64,000 nucleotides of DNA, from assembly GCA_034439615.1 (NCBI GenBank), contig JAWXAT010000035.1:1-64000 (forward strand), read 5' to 3'. Positions 34,881-42,695 of the stretch are shown here, one piece after another (positions within the stretch are counted from its first letter, which is position 1; the number at the start of each line of letters is the position of its first letter). Position numbers and translations under genes: made by a program. Origin of the DNA: Oligoflexia bacterium. Its GTDB lineage: Bacteria; Bdellovibrionota; Bdellovibrionia; JABDDW01. The notes under the pieces are model-generated. The model did not search any database. It was not told where the DNA came from and saw only the letters and a program-made list of their open reading frames with translations.

Positions 34881-36169
34881 TGGAAACAAAACTTCTCTCT
34901 GAACATTACGAAAATCCACAATTTGTAACCCTTGAAGGCTACAAGAAAAACGATGGCTACACGGCCATTAAAAAAGCATTCAAGATGAAGCCTGAAGAAG
35001 TAATTGCGGAAGTAAAAGCCTCAGGGCTTCGCGGTCGCGGTGGTGCTGGTTTTATGACGGGTATGAAATGGGGATTTTTACCTAAAAATGATGAACCTCG
35101 TTATTTACTTTGTAATGCTGATGAAGGAGAGCCAGGCACATTTAAAGACCGCATGATGATGGAGCGTGCTCCCCATCAATTAATTGAAGGCATGATCATT
35201 TCAGCTTATGCAATTTCATCTAAAAAATCTTACATCTATATTCGCGGTGAATATTATCACTGTTACAAAATTATTGAAAAAGCACTTCAAGAAGCTTACG
35301 ACGCAGGTTATTTGGGTAAAAATATTTTAGGTTCAGGTTTTGACCACGATATGGATGTATACCGAGGCGCTGGTGCCTACATCGTCGGTGAAGAGACAGC
35401 CCTTATCAGTTCTCTTGAAGGTAAAAAGGGTCAGCCAAAATTAAAACCGCCATTTCCTGCTGTTAAAGGTTATTTAACTAAACCTACAATTGTTAACAAT
35501 GTTGAAACTCTTGCAACGGTTACTTGGATTCTCAATAACGGTGCTCAAGCTTTCAGAAAATATGGCACCGAAAAATCAACAGGTTCAAAACTTTATTCAG
35601 TCAGCGGAAATGTGAATAAACCAGGTGTTTATGAGGTTCCACTGGCTTATCCATTTAAAGATCTTTTAGAAAATGAATGCGGTGGGATGAAGCCTGGCTA
35701 TAAATTAAAAGCACTCATTCCTGGAGGGCCATCGTGTCCGGTGCTTACTGCTGAAGAAGCCATGCGTGCCACCATGGATTACGAATGCATGCAGACAATG
35801 GGTTCAATGCTGGGCTCAGGTGGTGTTATTGTTATCGATGACAAACAGTGCATGGTGGATCTGCTCTCAATATTGATGAAATTTTATCATCATGAAAGCT
35901 GTGGGCAATGCACACCTTGTCGCGAAGGCACAGGCTGGCTTGAAAAATTAACTACATCTATTGGTACCGGAAAAGCAAAATTAGCAGAAGTAACATTACT
36001 CGACAAAGTGGCTAGGCACATGATGGGTACAACAATTTGTGCCTTGTCTGATGCAGCGGCTATGCCTGTTATAAGTTTTGTCTCAAAGTTTCGTGATGAG
36101 TTTGAATTTCATATTCACGAGAAGCGTTGCAAAGTGAAGGGAACATGTCATGCCCAAAATCACCATTAA
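34880..36169 (+). CDS. nuoF: NADH-quinone oxidoreductase subunit F (NuoF)
   Basis: A 429-residue flavoprotein that oxidises NADH. The NADH/FMN region reads GLRGRGGAGFMTGMKW, LLCNADEGEPGTFKDR and the YRGAGAYIVGEETALI block. The N3 4Fe-4S motif is SCGQCTPCREGTGW plus a later Cys in GTTICALSDAA. The stop lies 20 bases inside nuoG, a tight coupling. Confidence 0.96.
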   Translation: METKLLSEHYENPQFVTLEGYKKNDGYTAIKKAFKMKPEEVIAEVKASGLRGRGGAGFMTGMKWGFLPKNDEPRYLLCNADEGEPGTFKDRMMMERAPHQLIEGMIISAYAISSKKSYIYIRGEYYHCYKIIEKALQEAYDAGYLGKNILGSGFDHDMDVYRGAGAYIVGEETALISSLEGKKGQPKLKPPFPAVKGYLTKPTIVNNVETLATVTWILNNGAQAFRKYGTEKSTGSKLYSVSGNVNKPGVYEVPLAYPFKDLLENECGGMKPGYKLKALIPGGPSCPVLTAEEAMRATMDYECMQTMGSMLGSGGVIVIDDKQCMVDLLSILMKFYHHESCGQCTPCREGTGWLEKLTTSIGTGKAKLAEVTLLDKVARHMMGTTICALSDAAAMPVISFVSKFRDEFEFHIHEKRCKVKGTCHAQNHH

Positions 36170-37646
36170 CGATCAAACCGTCGAAGTCCCCAATGGATGG
36201 ATGGTTATTCAGGCAGCACAAAAATTAAATATTCCCATTGCTCACTACTGTTGGCATGAGGGCTTGAGCATCGCTGGTGCTTGCCGCATGTGTATGGTTG
36301 AAGTTGAGAAAATGCCAAAACTCCAAGTGGCCTGCAATACTCCCATCACTGATGGAATGATTGTTCGTACAGATACTGAAAAAGTTAAAGACGCTGTTAA
36401 ATGGGCCCTTGATTTTCATTTGATCAATCATCCACTTGATTGCCCAATTTGTGATCAAGCCGGTGAGTGTAAACTTCAAGACTATTACATGACCTATGGT
36501 CTTTACACACCTGAGATGAATCAGGATAAAGTTAAAAAAGAAAAAGTCATCGGTTTAGGTGATCGCGTTGTTTTAGATCAAGAGCGTTGCATTCTTTGCT
36601 CACGTTGCGTGAGATTTACGTCAGAAGTTTCTAAAACTCACGAACTCGGTATTTTTAATCGTGGTGATCGAAGTGTTATTGGCACATTTGAAAATCGCCC
36701 GCTCAATAATAATTACAGCGTAAATACCGTTGATATTTGCCCTGTGGGAGCACTCACGAGTAAAGATTTTAGATTTAAACAACGCGTTTGGTTTTTAAAA
36801 GAATTTGATTCCGTTTGTAATCGGTGCTCCACAGGTTGCAATGTGACTGTTAGCTATAATCAAAATGGCGTTTTCAGAGTAAAACCAAAAGTAAATCACG
36901 AAGTAAATGGCTTTTGGATGTGTGATCTAGGACGCGATGTTTATAAACACACCAATAAAGAATACCGTCTTGATCAGGTTGTTGAAAAAAATCATGAGTT
37001 AGGGGGAGCCTCAGTTAAAGGTAAACCCGTAGCTCAAGCGATTCAAGAAATCGCAAAGAGTATGAAAAATCACATTTCTCAACATGGTTCTGAAAGTGTA
37101 GCCATCGTCTTAACAGCTCAATACACTGTTGAAGAATTAGAAACCTTTGTTGAGTTTTTCAGTCAGAAATTAAAAGTAAATCGATTTTACTACTGGAAGA
37201 ATAACGAAGAGTCCTTTGATGCATTTGACGGACTATTACTCAGGGGCGATAAAAATCCTAATACCAATGGCCTCATGAAAGTAATGTCGCAGCATAAAAT
37301 TAAAGGGTCATGGCAAGATTTTGAAAAAGCAGTCGCTAGTGGTGAAATAAAAATGACTGTTGTTGCGGGCCCCGAAGATCAAGAGGTCTATTCTGATTTA
37401 GAGGCTAAATTACCTGTATTTAAAAAAGCAGGTGAAATGGTTTGGCTCACGAGTTGTAAGAATGAAAAATTTAATGATTTTAAATGGCAAATCCCCATGA
37501 AGAGTTTTGTTGAAAAAGAAGGAACTTTTGTAAACTTCAAAGGAATTGAACAAAAAATTAAAGCCGGCGTAAAAATTATTCCAAGTGCCATTTCATTAAA
37601 AGAAGTGGCCGCAGGCTTGAAAGAAAGTATGGGAGTAGCTCAATGA
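36150..37646 (+). CDS. nuoG: NADH-quinone oxidoreductase subunit G (NuoG), short form
   Basis: The N-terminal 2Fe-2S domain (IAHYCWHEGLSIAGACRMC), the His/Cys ligand of N5 (DFHLINHPLDCPICDQAGECKLQ region), N4 (CILCSRCVRF) and a complete N7-type motif C-x2-C-x3-C-x27-C (CNRCSTGCN to WMCD) are present. The molybdopterin-oxidoreductase-like C-terminal part is much shorter than in E. coli (498 residues against about 900) and shows no cofactor site. AAGGGAAC precedes the ATG. Overlaps nuoF by 20 bases and nuoI by four. Confidence 0.93.
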   Translation: MPKITINDQTVEVPNGWMVIQAAQKLNIPIAHYCWHEGLSIAGACRMCMVEVEKMPKLQVACNTPITDGMIVRTDTEKVKDAVKWALDFHLINHPLDCPICDQAGECKLQDYYMTYGLYTPEMNQDKVKKEKVIGLGDRVVLDQERCILCSRCVRFTSEVSKTHELGIFNRGDRSVIGTFENRPLNNNYSVNTVDICPVGALTSKDFRFKQRVWFLKEFDSVCNRCSTGCNVTVSYNQNGVFRVKPKVNHEVNGFWMCDLGRDVYKHTNKEYRLDQVVEKNHELGGASVKGKPVAQAIQEIAKSMKNHISQHGSESVAIVLTAQYTVEELETFVEFFSQKLKVNRFYYWKNNEESFDAFDGLLLRGDKNPNTNGLMKVMSQHKIKGSWQDFEKAVASGEIKMTVVAGPEDQEVYSDLEAKLPVFKKAGEMVWLTSCKNEKFNDFKWQIPMKSFVEKEGTFVNFKGIEQKIKAGVKIIPSAISLKEVAAGLKESMGVAQ

Positions 37647-38167
37647 GCGTAGTCAAAAGGCCGAGTGCAAAATCAAAGTGGTACCTCCCAGGTATTCTCA
37701 CTGGTATGGCCATTACAATGAAGCACATGATTTTTAATCTCACGCACAGAAAAGATATCTTTACTATTGAGTACCCTGAAGAAAGATATCCCTACAGTGA
37801 TCGCTTTAAAGGGAATCATATTCTCACTGTTAAAAAAGATGGTTCACTTCGTTGTACGGCTTGCATGTTGTGTGCGACATATTGCCCAGCAGAATGTATT
37901 TCAATTACTGCGGCTGAGCATGATGATCCTAATGTTGAAAAATATCCTATTTCATATGAAATCGATATTTTGCGATGTGTATTTTGTGGGCTTTGTGAAG
38001 AAGCTTGCCCCGTGGATGCGATTCGCATGGGCCCTGAGCACCAAACAGCAGCTATTGCTGGAGAAAATTTCATCTATGATATCAATCGCCTCGCGTATCG
38101 ACCACAACTCAAGGGTGGAACTTTGAGTAAGGTAGATGATGAGGAACGTCGTAAGAAAGGCCTATGA
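37643..38167 (+). CDS. nuoI: NADH-quinone oxidoreductase subunit I (NuoI)
   Basis: A 174-residue ferredoxin-like subunit with two 4Fe-4S motifs, CTACMLCATYCPAECI and CVFCGLCEEACPVDAI (N6a and N6b), linking NuoG to NuoB. FTIEYPEERYPYSDRFKG is the usual pre-cluster block. It completes the peripheral arm. No nuoA, H, J, K, L, M or N follows; a second Nuo-like set begins at an ATGA overlap instead. Confidence 0.95.
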   Translation: MSVVKRPSAKSKWYLPGILTGMAITMKHMIFNLTHRKDIFTIEYPEERYPYSDRFKGNHILTVKKDGSLRCTACMLCATYCPAECISITAAEHDDPNVEKYPISYEIDILRCVFCGLCEEACPVDAIRMGPEHQTAAIAGENFIYDINRLAYRPQLKGGTLSKVDDEERRKKGL

Positions 38168-38649
38168 GCTGGCTGACAACGCGGTATGAAACCATTGTCA
38201 CACGTCTTGAAAACAAACATCACTTTCCTTGGGTAATGTCAGAAGGTTGTTGCACAACTGAATTAGAAAATGCAGGGCTGGCAACATACGACTGGCAACG
38301 ATTAGGTGTTGATGACATTGCCACAGACCCAAGTCAGTCTAACCTTCTTCTCATTGCTGGATGGATCAACGAAAAACGCGCTGAAGAAATTAAATTTATC
38401 TACGATCAAATGCGAAAACCAACATCTGTAATTGCTATTGGAGCATGTGTACTTTCAGGCAGCCCCTATAGTTTAACACGCAATAAATCAGAGGTCATCA
38501 GGGCGTCTGATCTTGTTCCTGTCGACATTAATGTTGTGGGTTGTCCTCCAAGACCTGAGGCTATTTTATCTGCGATACTAGAATTGCAGAAAAAACTAAA
38601 ACCCGGTCCGTCCGCTAGAGAGGTCTTACATGAAGCCCTCCGAGGTTGA
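38164..38649 (+). CDS. NuoB / group 4 hydrogenase small-subunit-like protein
   Basis: A 161-residue NuoB paralogue clearly different from the copy at 32178. All N2-type ligands are kept: SEGCCTTELE (tandem Cys), GACVLSGSPY and VVGCPPRPEA. SNLLLIAGWINEKRAEEIKFIYDQM matches the NuoB core. Its ATGA overlap with nuoI places it in the same operon. It is expected to hold a proximal 4Fe-4S cluster next to the NuoD-like subunit encoded two genes on. It could derive from a membrane-bound hydrogenase or an Ehr-type complex. Confidence 0.85.
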   Translation: MSWLTTRYETIVTRLENKHHFPWVMSEGCCTTELENAGLATYDWQRLGVDDIATDPSQSNLLLIAGWINEKRAEEIKFIYDQMRKPTSVIAIGACVLSGSPYSLTRNKSEVIRASDLVPVDINVVGCPPRPEAILSAILELQKKLKPGPSAREVLHEALRG

Positions 38650-38911
38650 TTTTAATGAAGTAACTGTTCAAAAGCCAATTGAGGTGAATATCAATGAGCT
38701 CACCGCCTTTTTAAAAAAATGGCGCGTAGAACATGATGTGAGTAGTTATCTGGGTGCTATGATGACGACAAAAGGAATGCTGATATTATTATTTTCTCCG
38801 CGTTTTAATAAAGACATCGCTTTTTTAGTTATCGGATCAGAAGCTTCAAAAGCTTTAACTCGAACATTTGAAACCTTAGAACTCGTCATGCCAGTGCAGG
38901 GAGTTTATTGA
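38630..38911 (+). CDS. Small subunit in NuoC position, unrecognised
   Basis: A 93-residue protein (VNINELTAFLKKWRVEHDVS, then GMLILLFSPRFNKDIAFLV). Order B-x-D-I suggests it replaces the NuoC-like subunit, but the NuoC signature ExEREAYDMFG is missing and it is far shorter than NuoC. It overlaps its upstream neighbour by 20 bases and the next gene by four, so it is very probably expressed. Function beyond a complex component cannot be stated. Confidence 0.7.
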   Translation: MKPSEVDFNEVTVQKPIEVNINELTAFLKKWRVEHDVSSYLGAMMTTKGMLILLFSPRFNKDIAFLVIGSEASKALTRTFETLELVMPVQGVY

Positions 38912-39951
38912 TGTTAGATTCAATCAATGCCTCATTAGCATATGATGGTGATCTGATTGCTTCTGTTCAAATTAAGCGCGGTGCAAATATTCGCCCACTA
39001 TGGGCCAAGATGGAATCCCTTCACCCTGAACATATGATTTTATGGGCTGATCGATTTGATAGTCTGTGTCCGATCGCAAGTGAATGGGCACTTTGCCAAG
39101 CGCTTGAAGCTTCAGCAAAAATTAAAATTCCGAAACGCGCACAGTTTGTGCGCACCATATTGTGCGAGATCAATCGACTTGTATGGCTTACGACTTACCT
39201 GGGCCGTTTTACTCATGCTTTAGGTCAACGTGGTTTGACTCAACATGCTCTTCTTTTACGTGAACAAGTTTATCAAAGACAAGAAGAGCTCACCGGTGGA
39301 AGAATTCTTCCTCAAGCGTTTAATTTGGGTGGATGTCGTCGAGAGCTTGCTATTGGTGATGTGCAAAAAGTTAGACAATTCATTCAGGGCTTAAGATTTT
39401 CATGGGAGAAATGGCTCAATCTTGTAGCCGATGATCCGCTCGTACGTAGTCGTCTCACTGGGTTACTCGTGATTCCTCATGAATATATCGAGCGCATGTC
39501 TTGGTGGGGAGTAGTGGGTAAGGCGGGTGGTGTAAATTACGATAGTCGTCGCCATCGTCCTCATGGGGCTTATCCTTTTATTGATTTTACAATTCCTACA
39601 CGTAGTGCAAGCGATGCACATTCTCGCTTTGAAGTTGCGATAGATGAAATTAATAATAGTCTTTCGATTATTGAAAACTTGTTGCGCATAATTCCATCAG
39701 AAATTGAACCTACTCCTGAGTATAAAACTTTCTCTCCAGGTTTTTATTTTGGCTCTGCTGAATCAGCAAAGGGGCCTGTGATTAGTGCTCTTGAAGTTAC
39801 AGATAAGGGTGTCATCGCTTCGGTTAGACTCTTTACTTCGGGTCAAAGAGTGTGGCCCACTATCGATGAGATGTTTGAAGGTACAAGAGTCGAAGATTTT
39901 CAATTGGCATTAGCATCTTTAGGATTAGATCCTGAGGAGGCTGAACTTTGA
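38908..39951 (+). CDS. NuoD / hydrogenase large-subunit-like protein lacking nickel ligands
   Basis: 347 residues align in blocks with NuoD: RTILCEINRLVWLTTYLGRF, RILPQAFNLGGCRRE, GGVNYDSRRHRPHGAY and NSLSIIENLLRIIP. The RR-x-RP-like element is closer to group 4 hydrogenases than to NuoD. The nickel-binding CxxC pairs are not kept: the N-terminal site reads SLCPIASEW (second Cys replaced) and the C-terminus ends GLDPEEAEL where hydrogenases have DPCxxC. The quinone-site HGTLR of NuoD is also absent. Hence it is probably neither a hydrogenase nor a standard quinone-reducing subunit. Overlaps both neighbours by four bases. Confidence 0.82.
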   Translation: MMLDSINASLAYDGDLIASVQIKRGANIRPLWAKMESLHPEHMILWADRFDSLCPIASEWALCQALEASAKIKIPKRAQFVRTILCEINRLVWLTTYLGRFTHALGQRGLTQHALLLREQVYQRQEELTGGRILPQAFNLGGCRRELAIGDVQKVRQFIQGLRFSWEKWLNLVADDPLVRSRLTGLLVIPHEYIERMSWWGVVGKAGGVNYDSRRHRPHGAYPFIDFTIPTRSASDAHSRFEVAIDEINNSLSIIENLLRIIPSEIEPTPEYKTFSPGFYFGSAESAKGPVISALEVTDKGVIASVRLFTSGQRVWPTIDEMFEGTRVEDFQLALASLGLDPEEAEL

Positions 39952-40397
39952 TCATGCGTTTAAGTCGTATCATTGCAAATCGCCTCAAAGCACTTAGCCA
40001 AGAACCATCAGCTACAGTTGAGTTTCCGTATGCGATTCGACATGCACCGCAAGGTGCGCGGGTGAGTTTACGAAATAATTTTTCAGAATGTATAGGGTGT
40101 CTTAAGTGTGAAGCTGTATGCCCTGTTCAGTGTATCGATATTACTTCTGAGAATTTTCCTACTCAAGAAAAAGTTCCTCGCACATCAAAAGGCGTTTTGT
40201 TTGAAAAGCGAGTCACAAGTTATGTGATTGATTTTAATCAATGTGTGAATTGTGGTTTGTGTGTTGGAATTTGCCCAACGGGTAGTTTAACCAACGAGCG
40301 CACCTTTATTACCCCAAGACAAGATGAGCGCCATTTAAAAATAGACCTTGTTCATCGCCCACGTGCCTTGAGAAAAGATCAAGGTTATGAAGATTAA
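39948..40397 (+). CDS. NuoI-like ferredoxin with two 4Fe-4S motifs
   Basis: A 149-residue protein with CIGCLKCEAVCPVQCIDI and CVNCGLCVGICPTGSLT, the paired motifs of NuoI and hydrogenase ferredoxin subunits. It differs strongly from the NuoI at 37643. It probably wires electrons to or from the NuoB-like cluster of the second set. Its stop overlaps the next start by 11 bases. Confidence 0.88.
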   Translation: MIMRLSRIIANRLKALSQEPSATVEFPYAIRHAPQGARVSLRNNFSECIGCLKCEAVCPVQCIDITSENFPTQEKVPRTSKGVLFEKRVTSYVIDFNQCVNCGLCVGICPTGSLTNERTFITPRQDERHLKIDLVHRPRALRKDQGYED

Positions 40398-41400
40398 TCT
40401 TTATCCGTTTGAGAAGCTTGAACAACATAAATTCAATCTTCGTGAAAAATTACATATTCCTGAGAATGTGCAAATTGAAGTTGCTCTTGATCTTGTACAC
40501 GGACTCAATGAACTGACACGTTCAGTAGCGCAACTTCATCCGCATAAAATTTCTATCGCTATTTTAGGGCCTCAACCACAACCCATAAAAGATATTATTA
40601 AAGGTTTTAGTACGGAAGGGTTTGTGATTCAGGAACTTCCTGTTTCATTTATGAATCCAGATGAAAAACCATTAGCGGAAGCCTGGGAAAAATTAAAAAA
40701 AGACACACTTTTTGTATTGGGTTCTGCGGTAGAACCACTCACAGGTTGCATTTATCCTTTTGAATGGATTCGGCGTGAAGCGCCTAAGAAAAATATTTTT
40801 TCACTCATGTATTATTCTCCTGATGCTTTAAAGAAAAAATTTATCCTACCAAGTACTCCTTGGGAGGGAATAGTCGCTGATCCACTTTGGGATGAAGAGC
40901 ATACATTGTCGTTGGTCTTAAAAGGTGAGCGTTGTCAGGGTGAGGGGTTACTTTGGGGAGTTGTGCATTTCTCTGAAGAAGGTATTAAGCTATTAGGTGA
41001 TACGCTTATGTCAGGCCGAGGTGAAGAATCGTCTCAAACTGAAGATAAAACCTTGGTACAAAGATTTGAAAAAGATCTAAGTAAATCATTAAACAATACG
41101 GTTGTTTTGTTACCCGACGCGTGTGCGAGAATTTTTGATCGAGCTGTATTATTTATCAATGGAGTGAATGGTGATGCGTTGTTACATAAACTCAAAGAAT
41201 TAGGTTTTGAAACAATGACGGGTGCAGCTTGTAGTTGGAACAGCCCCTATTTGAATAACTGGCTTCCACCAACAGGTATTAGTATAGAAATGGTGCAAAC
41301 TAGTCTGATTGTTCCACTCAAAACACTTCATAATGCTGCATTTTCAACACAGCTTTTAAAGTGTGTCTCTGAACTTCGTAAAATTTCTAATTTCAAATAA
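40387..41400 (+). CDS. Diverged cysteine-desulfurase-like (class V aminotransferase fold) protein
   Basis: 337 residues; no assignment is obvious at first sight. The C-terminal half follows NifS/IscS: FINGVNGDALLHKLKELGFE, then GAACSWNS, matching the desulfurase GSACSSGS loop with its active-site Cys (Cys282 here). Upstream, LLWGVVHFSEEG and SGRGEESSQTED match the GALYVRRG and GGGQERGLRSGTEN-type blocks. Aligning backwards without gaps places Lys179 (LVLKGERC) at the PLP lysine of the GHK motif. The N-terminal start differs from normal desulfurases. It is the last gene of the complex-I operon, overlapping the NuoI-like gene. It may be catalytic or a PLP-fold scaffold (inference). Confidence 0.55.
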   Translation: MKINLYPFEKLEQHKFNLREKLHIPENVQIEVALDLVHGLNELTRSVAQLHPHKISIAILGPQPQPIKDIIKGFSTEGFVIQELPVSFMNPDEKPLAEAWEKLKKDTLFVLGSAVEPLTGCIYPFEWIRREAPKKNIFSLMYYSPDALKKKFILPSTPWEGIVADPLWDEEHTLSLVLKGERCQGEGLLWGVVHFSEEGIKLLGDTLMSGRGEESSQTEDKTLVQRFEKDLSKSLNNTVVLLPDACARIFDRAVLFINGVNGDALLHKLKELGFETMTGAACSWNSPYLNNWLPPTGISIEMVQTSLIVPLKTLHNAAFSTQLLKCVSELRKISNFK

Positions 41401-41492
41401 ATCTGTTAACTAAATTATCCTGACTCTCAAAAAACTATGGAATTTTTATCTCCATAATCTTGTCATCCACAGTATAGAAGTTTTTAGGCGGT

Positions 41493-42605
41493 ATGGATTA
41501 TGCTTTATTAAGATTCGGGATGTGGAATCAAATAGGTTGGGGATATGTTTTTATATTTATTCAAATTTTAGCAAGTAGTAGCCTTGCTAATATCGATTCA
41601 CGTAATTTTCAACCAACACCGATTTCAGTAAATGAAAACTTCATAGAACAGCAATGCGACAACGAAGAAGTGCTTAGGCGCGTTTGTGGTGAAGGTGGTT
41701 TTCGTACACCAACAACTTTTGACAGTACCGGTATTGGCTTTACGTATTTACAACTTCGTGAAAGGCAAAATTACCGGTCTTATAAAAAACCTCAAGAAGA
41801 ATTGATATCAATAGAAGGTGCTCGTCGTTTCAATCAAATCTATAAAAGTGTCAATCAAGAGTATGTTTATTTATTTACTCGACTTGTTCCAGAAAATAGA
41901 TCCGCGTTAAATCGTCGACTCGCTGAACTTGGTTTAAGTAGTCGCGAATTTAATAATTATTTTCTGGATAATGGAGAGAAAAATTTCTCGCAAAGAATCC
42001 AAGAAAAATTTTGGCACATTGATCATGCGCTTAGATGCAAAAATCTAAAACATAATCATCAAAATATAAGCCCAGGAGCCTATTATCATCCAGAGTCTCA
42101 AACCGTATTAGGTAGTACTGCCATGCTCAATGAACCTTTGCTTTCTGAAGCTACTTTGTTTTTTGTTTTAGCCCATGAAATTGGGCATCATTTGGATCCT
42201 ATCAATATAAATAAAGATTACAGAGTACAAAAAGTTTTTTGGCCAATTGAATCAATTAGATGTTTTGCACAGTCACATTATCTTGGCTCATTTCAAATGG
42301 AAGAATTTGCCGATTGGGTGGCTTCAATAATTTTAGAACAACGACTGTTAAGAATTGCAGATGCATTGAATAAAAAAAGATATGCTCAAAATGCTGTGAA
42401 ATTTTTCTGTGACGGCATCACAAGTGAGTCAACTAATTTTGTGCACCCTCCTAATCGTGATAGAGTCGTAAGATTTTTTCGCCAACCAGGGCTGCGAAAG
42501 GCAATTGGCTGTGTTGGCAAAATCATTGAAAATACTCGCGAAGTACGCGCCTGTGGAGTCGCTTATTCTCAAGATATGCCCAAATTTTCAATAAATCCTA
42601 AGTAA
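41493..42605 (+). CDS. Secreted HEIGH zinc metallopeptidase
   Basis: 370 residues with a hydrophobic N-terminal segment (~12-32, WGYVFIFIQILASSSLA). The zinc site is FVLAHEIGHHLDP (HExxH, about residue 228) with the third ligand probably Glu in MEEFADWVAS about 40 residues later (ExxAD), a gluzincin-type layout as in M48-like or related families. Several conserved-looking cysteines suggest periplasmic folding. AGGCGG is close to the ATG; a second ATG nine codons in is possible. It is followed at 90 bases by a large secreted protein on the same strand. Confidence 0.75.
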   Translation: MDYALLRFGMWNQIGWGYVFIFIQILASSSLANIDSRNFQPTPISVNENFIEQQCDNEEVLRRVCGEGGFRTPTTFDSTGIGFTYLQLRERQNYRSYKKPQEELISIEGARRFNQIYKSVNQEYVYLFTRLVPENRSALNRRLAELGLSSREFNNYFLDNGEKNFSQRIQEKFWHIDHALRCKNLKHNHQNISPGAYYHPESQTVLGSTAMLNEPLLSEATLFFVLAHEIGHHLDPININKDYRVQKVFWPIESIRCFAQSHYLGSFQMEEFADWVASIILEQRLLRIADALNKKRYAQNAVKFFCDGITSESTNFVHPPNRDRVVRFFRQPGLRKAIGCVGKIIENTREVRACGVAYSQDMPKFSINPK

Positions 42606-42695
42606 TTACATAATCATTAAATATTTCAATGGTTTATGAGATATAAAATTGATTCCAAGCTATTGATTTTATTTAATAAACACCGATAAGTCTGT

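Noticed and set aside
38164-40397. Reading the second Nuo-like set as a group 4 [NiFe]-hydrogenase
   Set aside because: The large-subunit-like protein lacks the N-terminal CxxC (CPIA instead) and the C-terminal DPCxxC, and no maturation genes (hyp) are nearby.
41436-41456. Hairpin TATGGA/TCCATA after the complex I operon as terminator
   Set aside because: AT-rich 6-bp stem with no T-run behind it; too weak to call.
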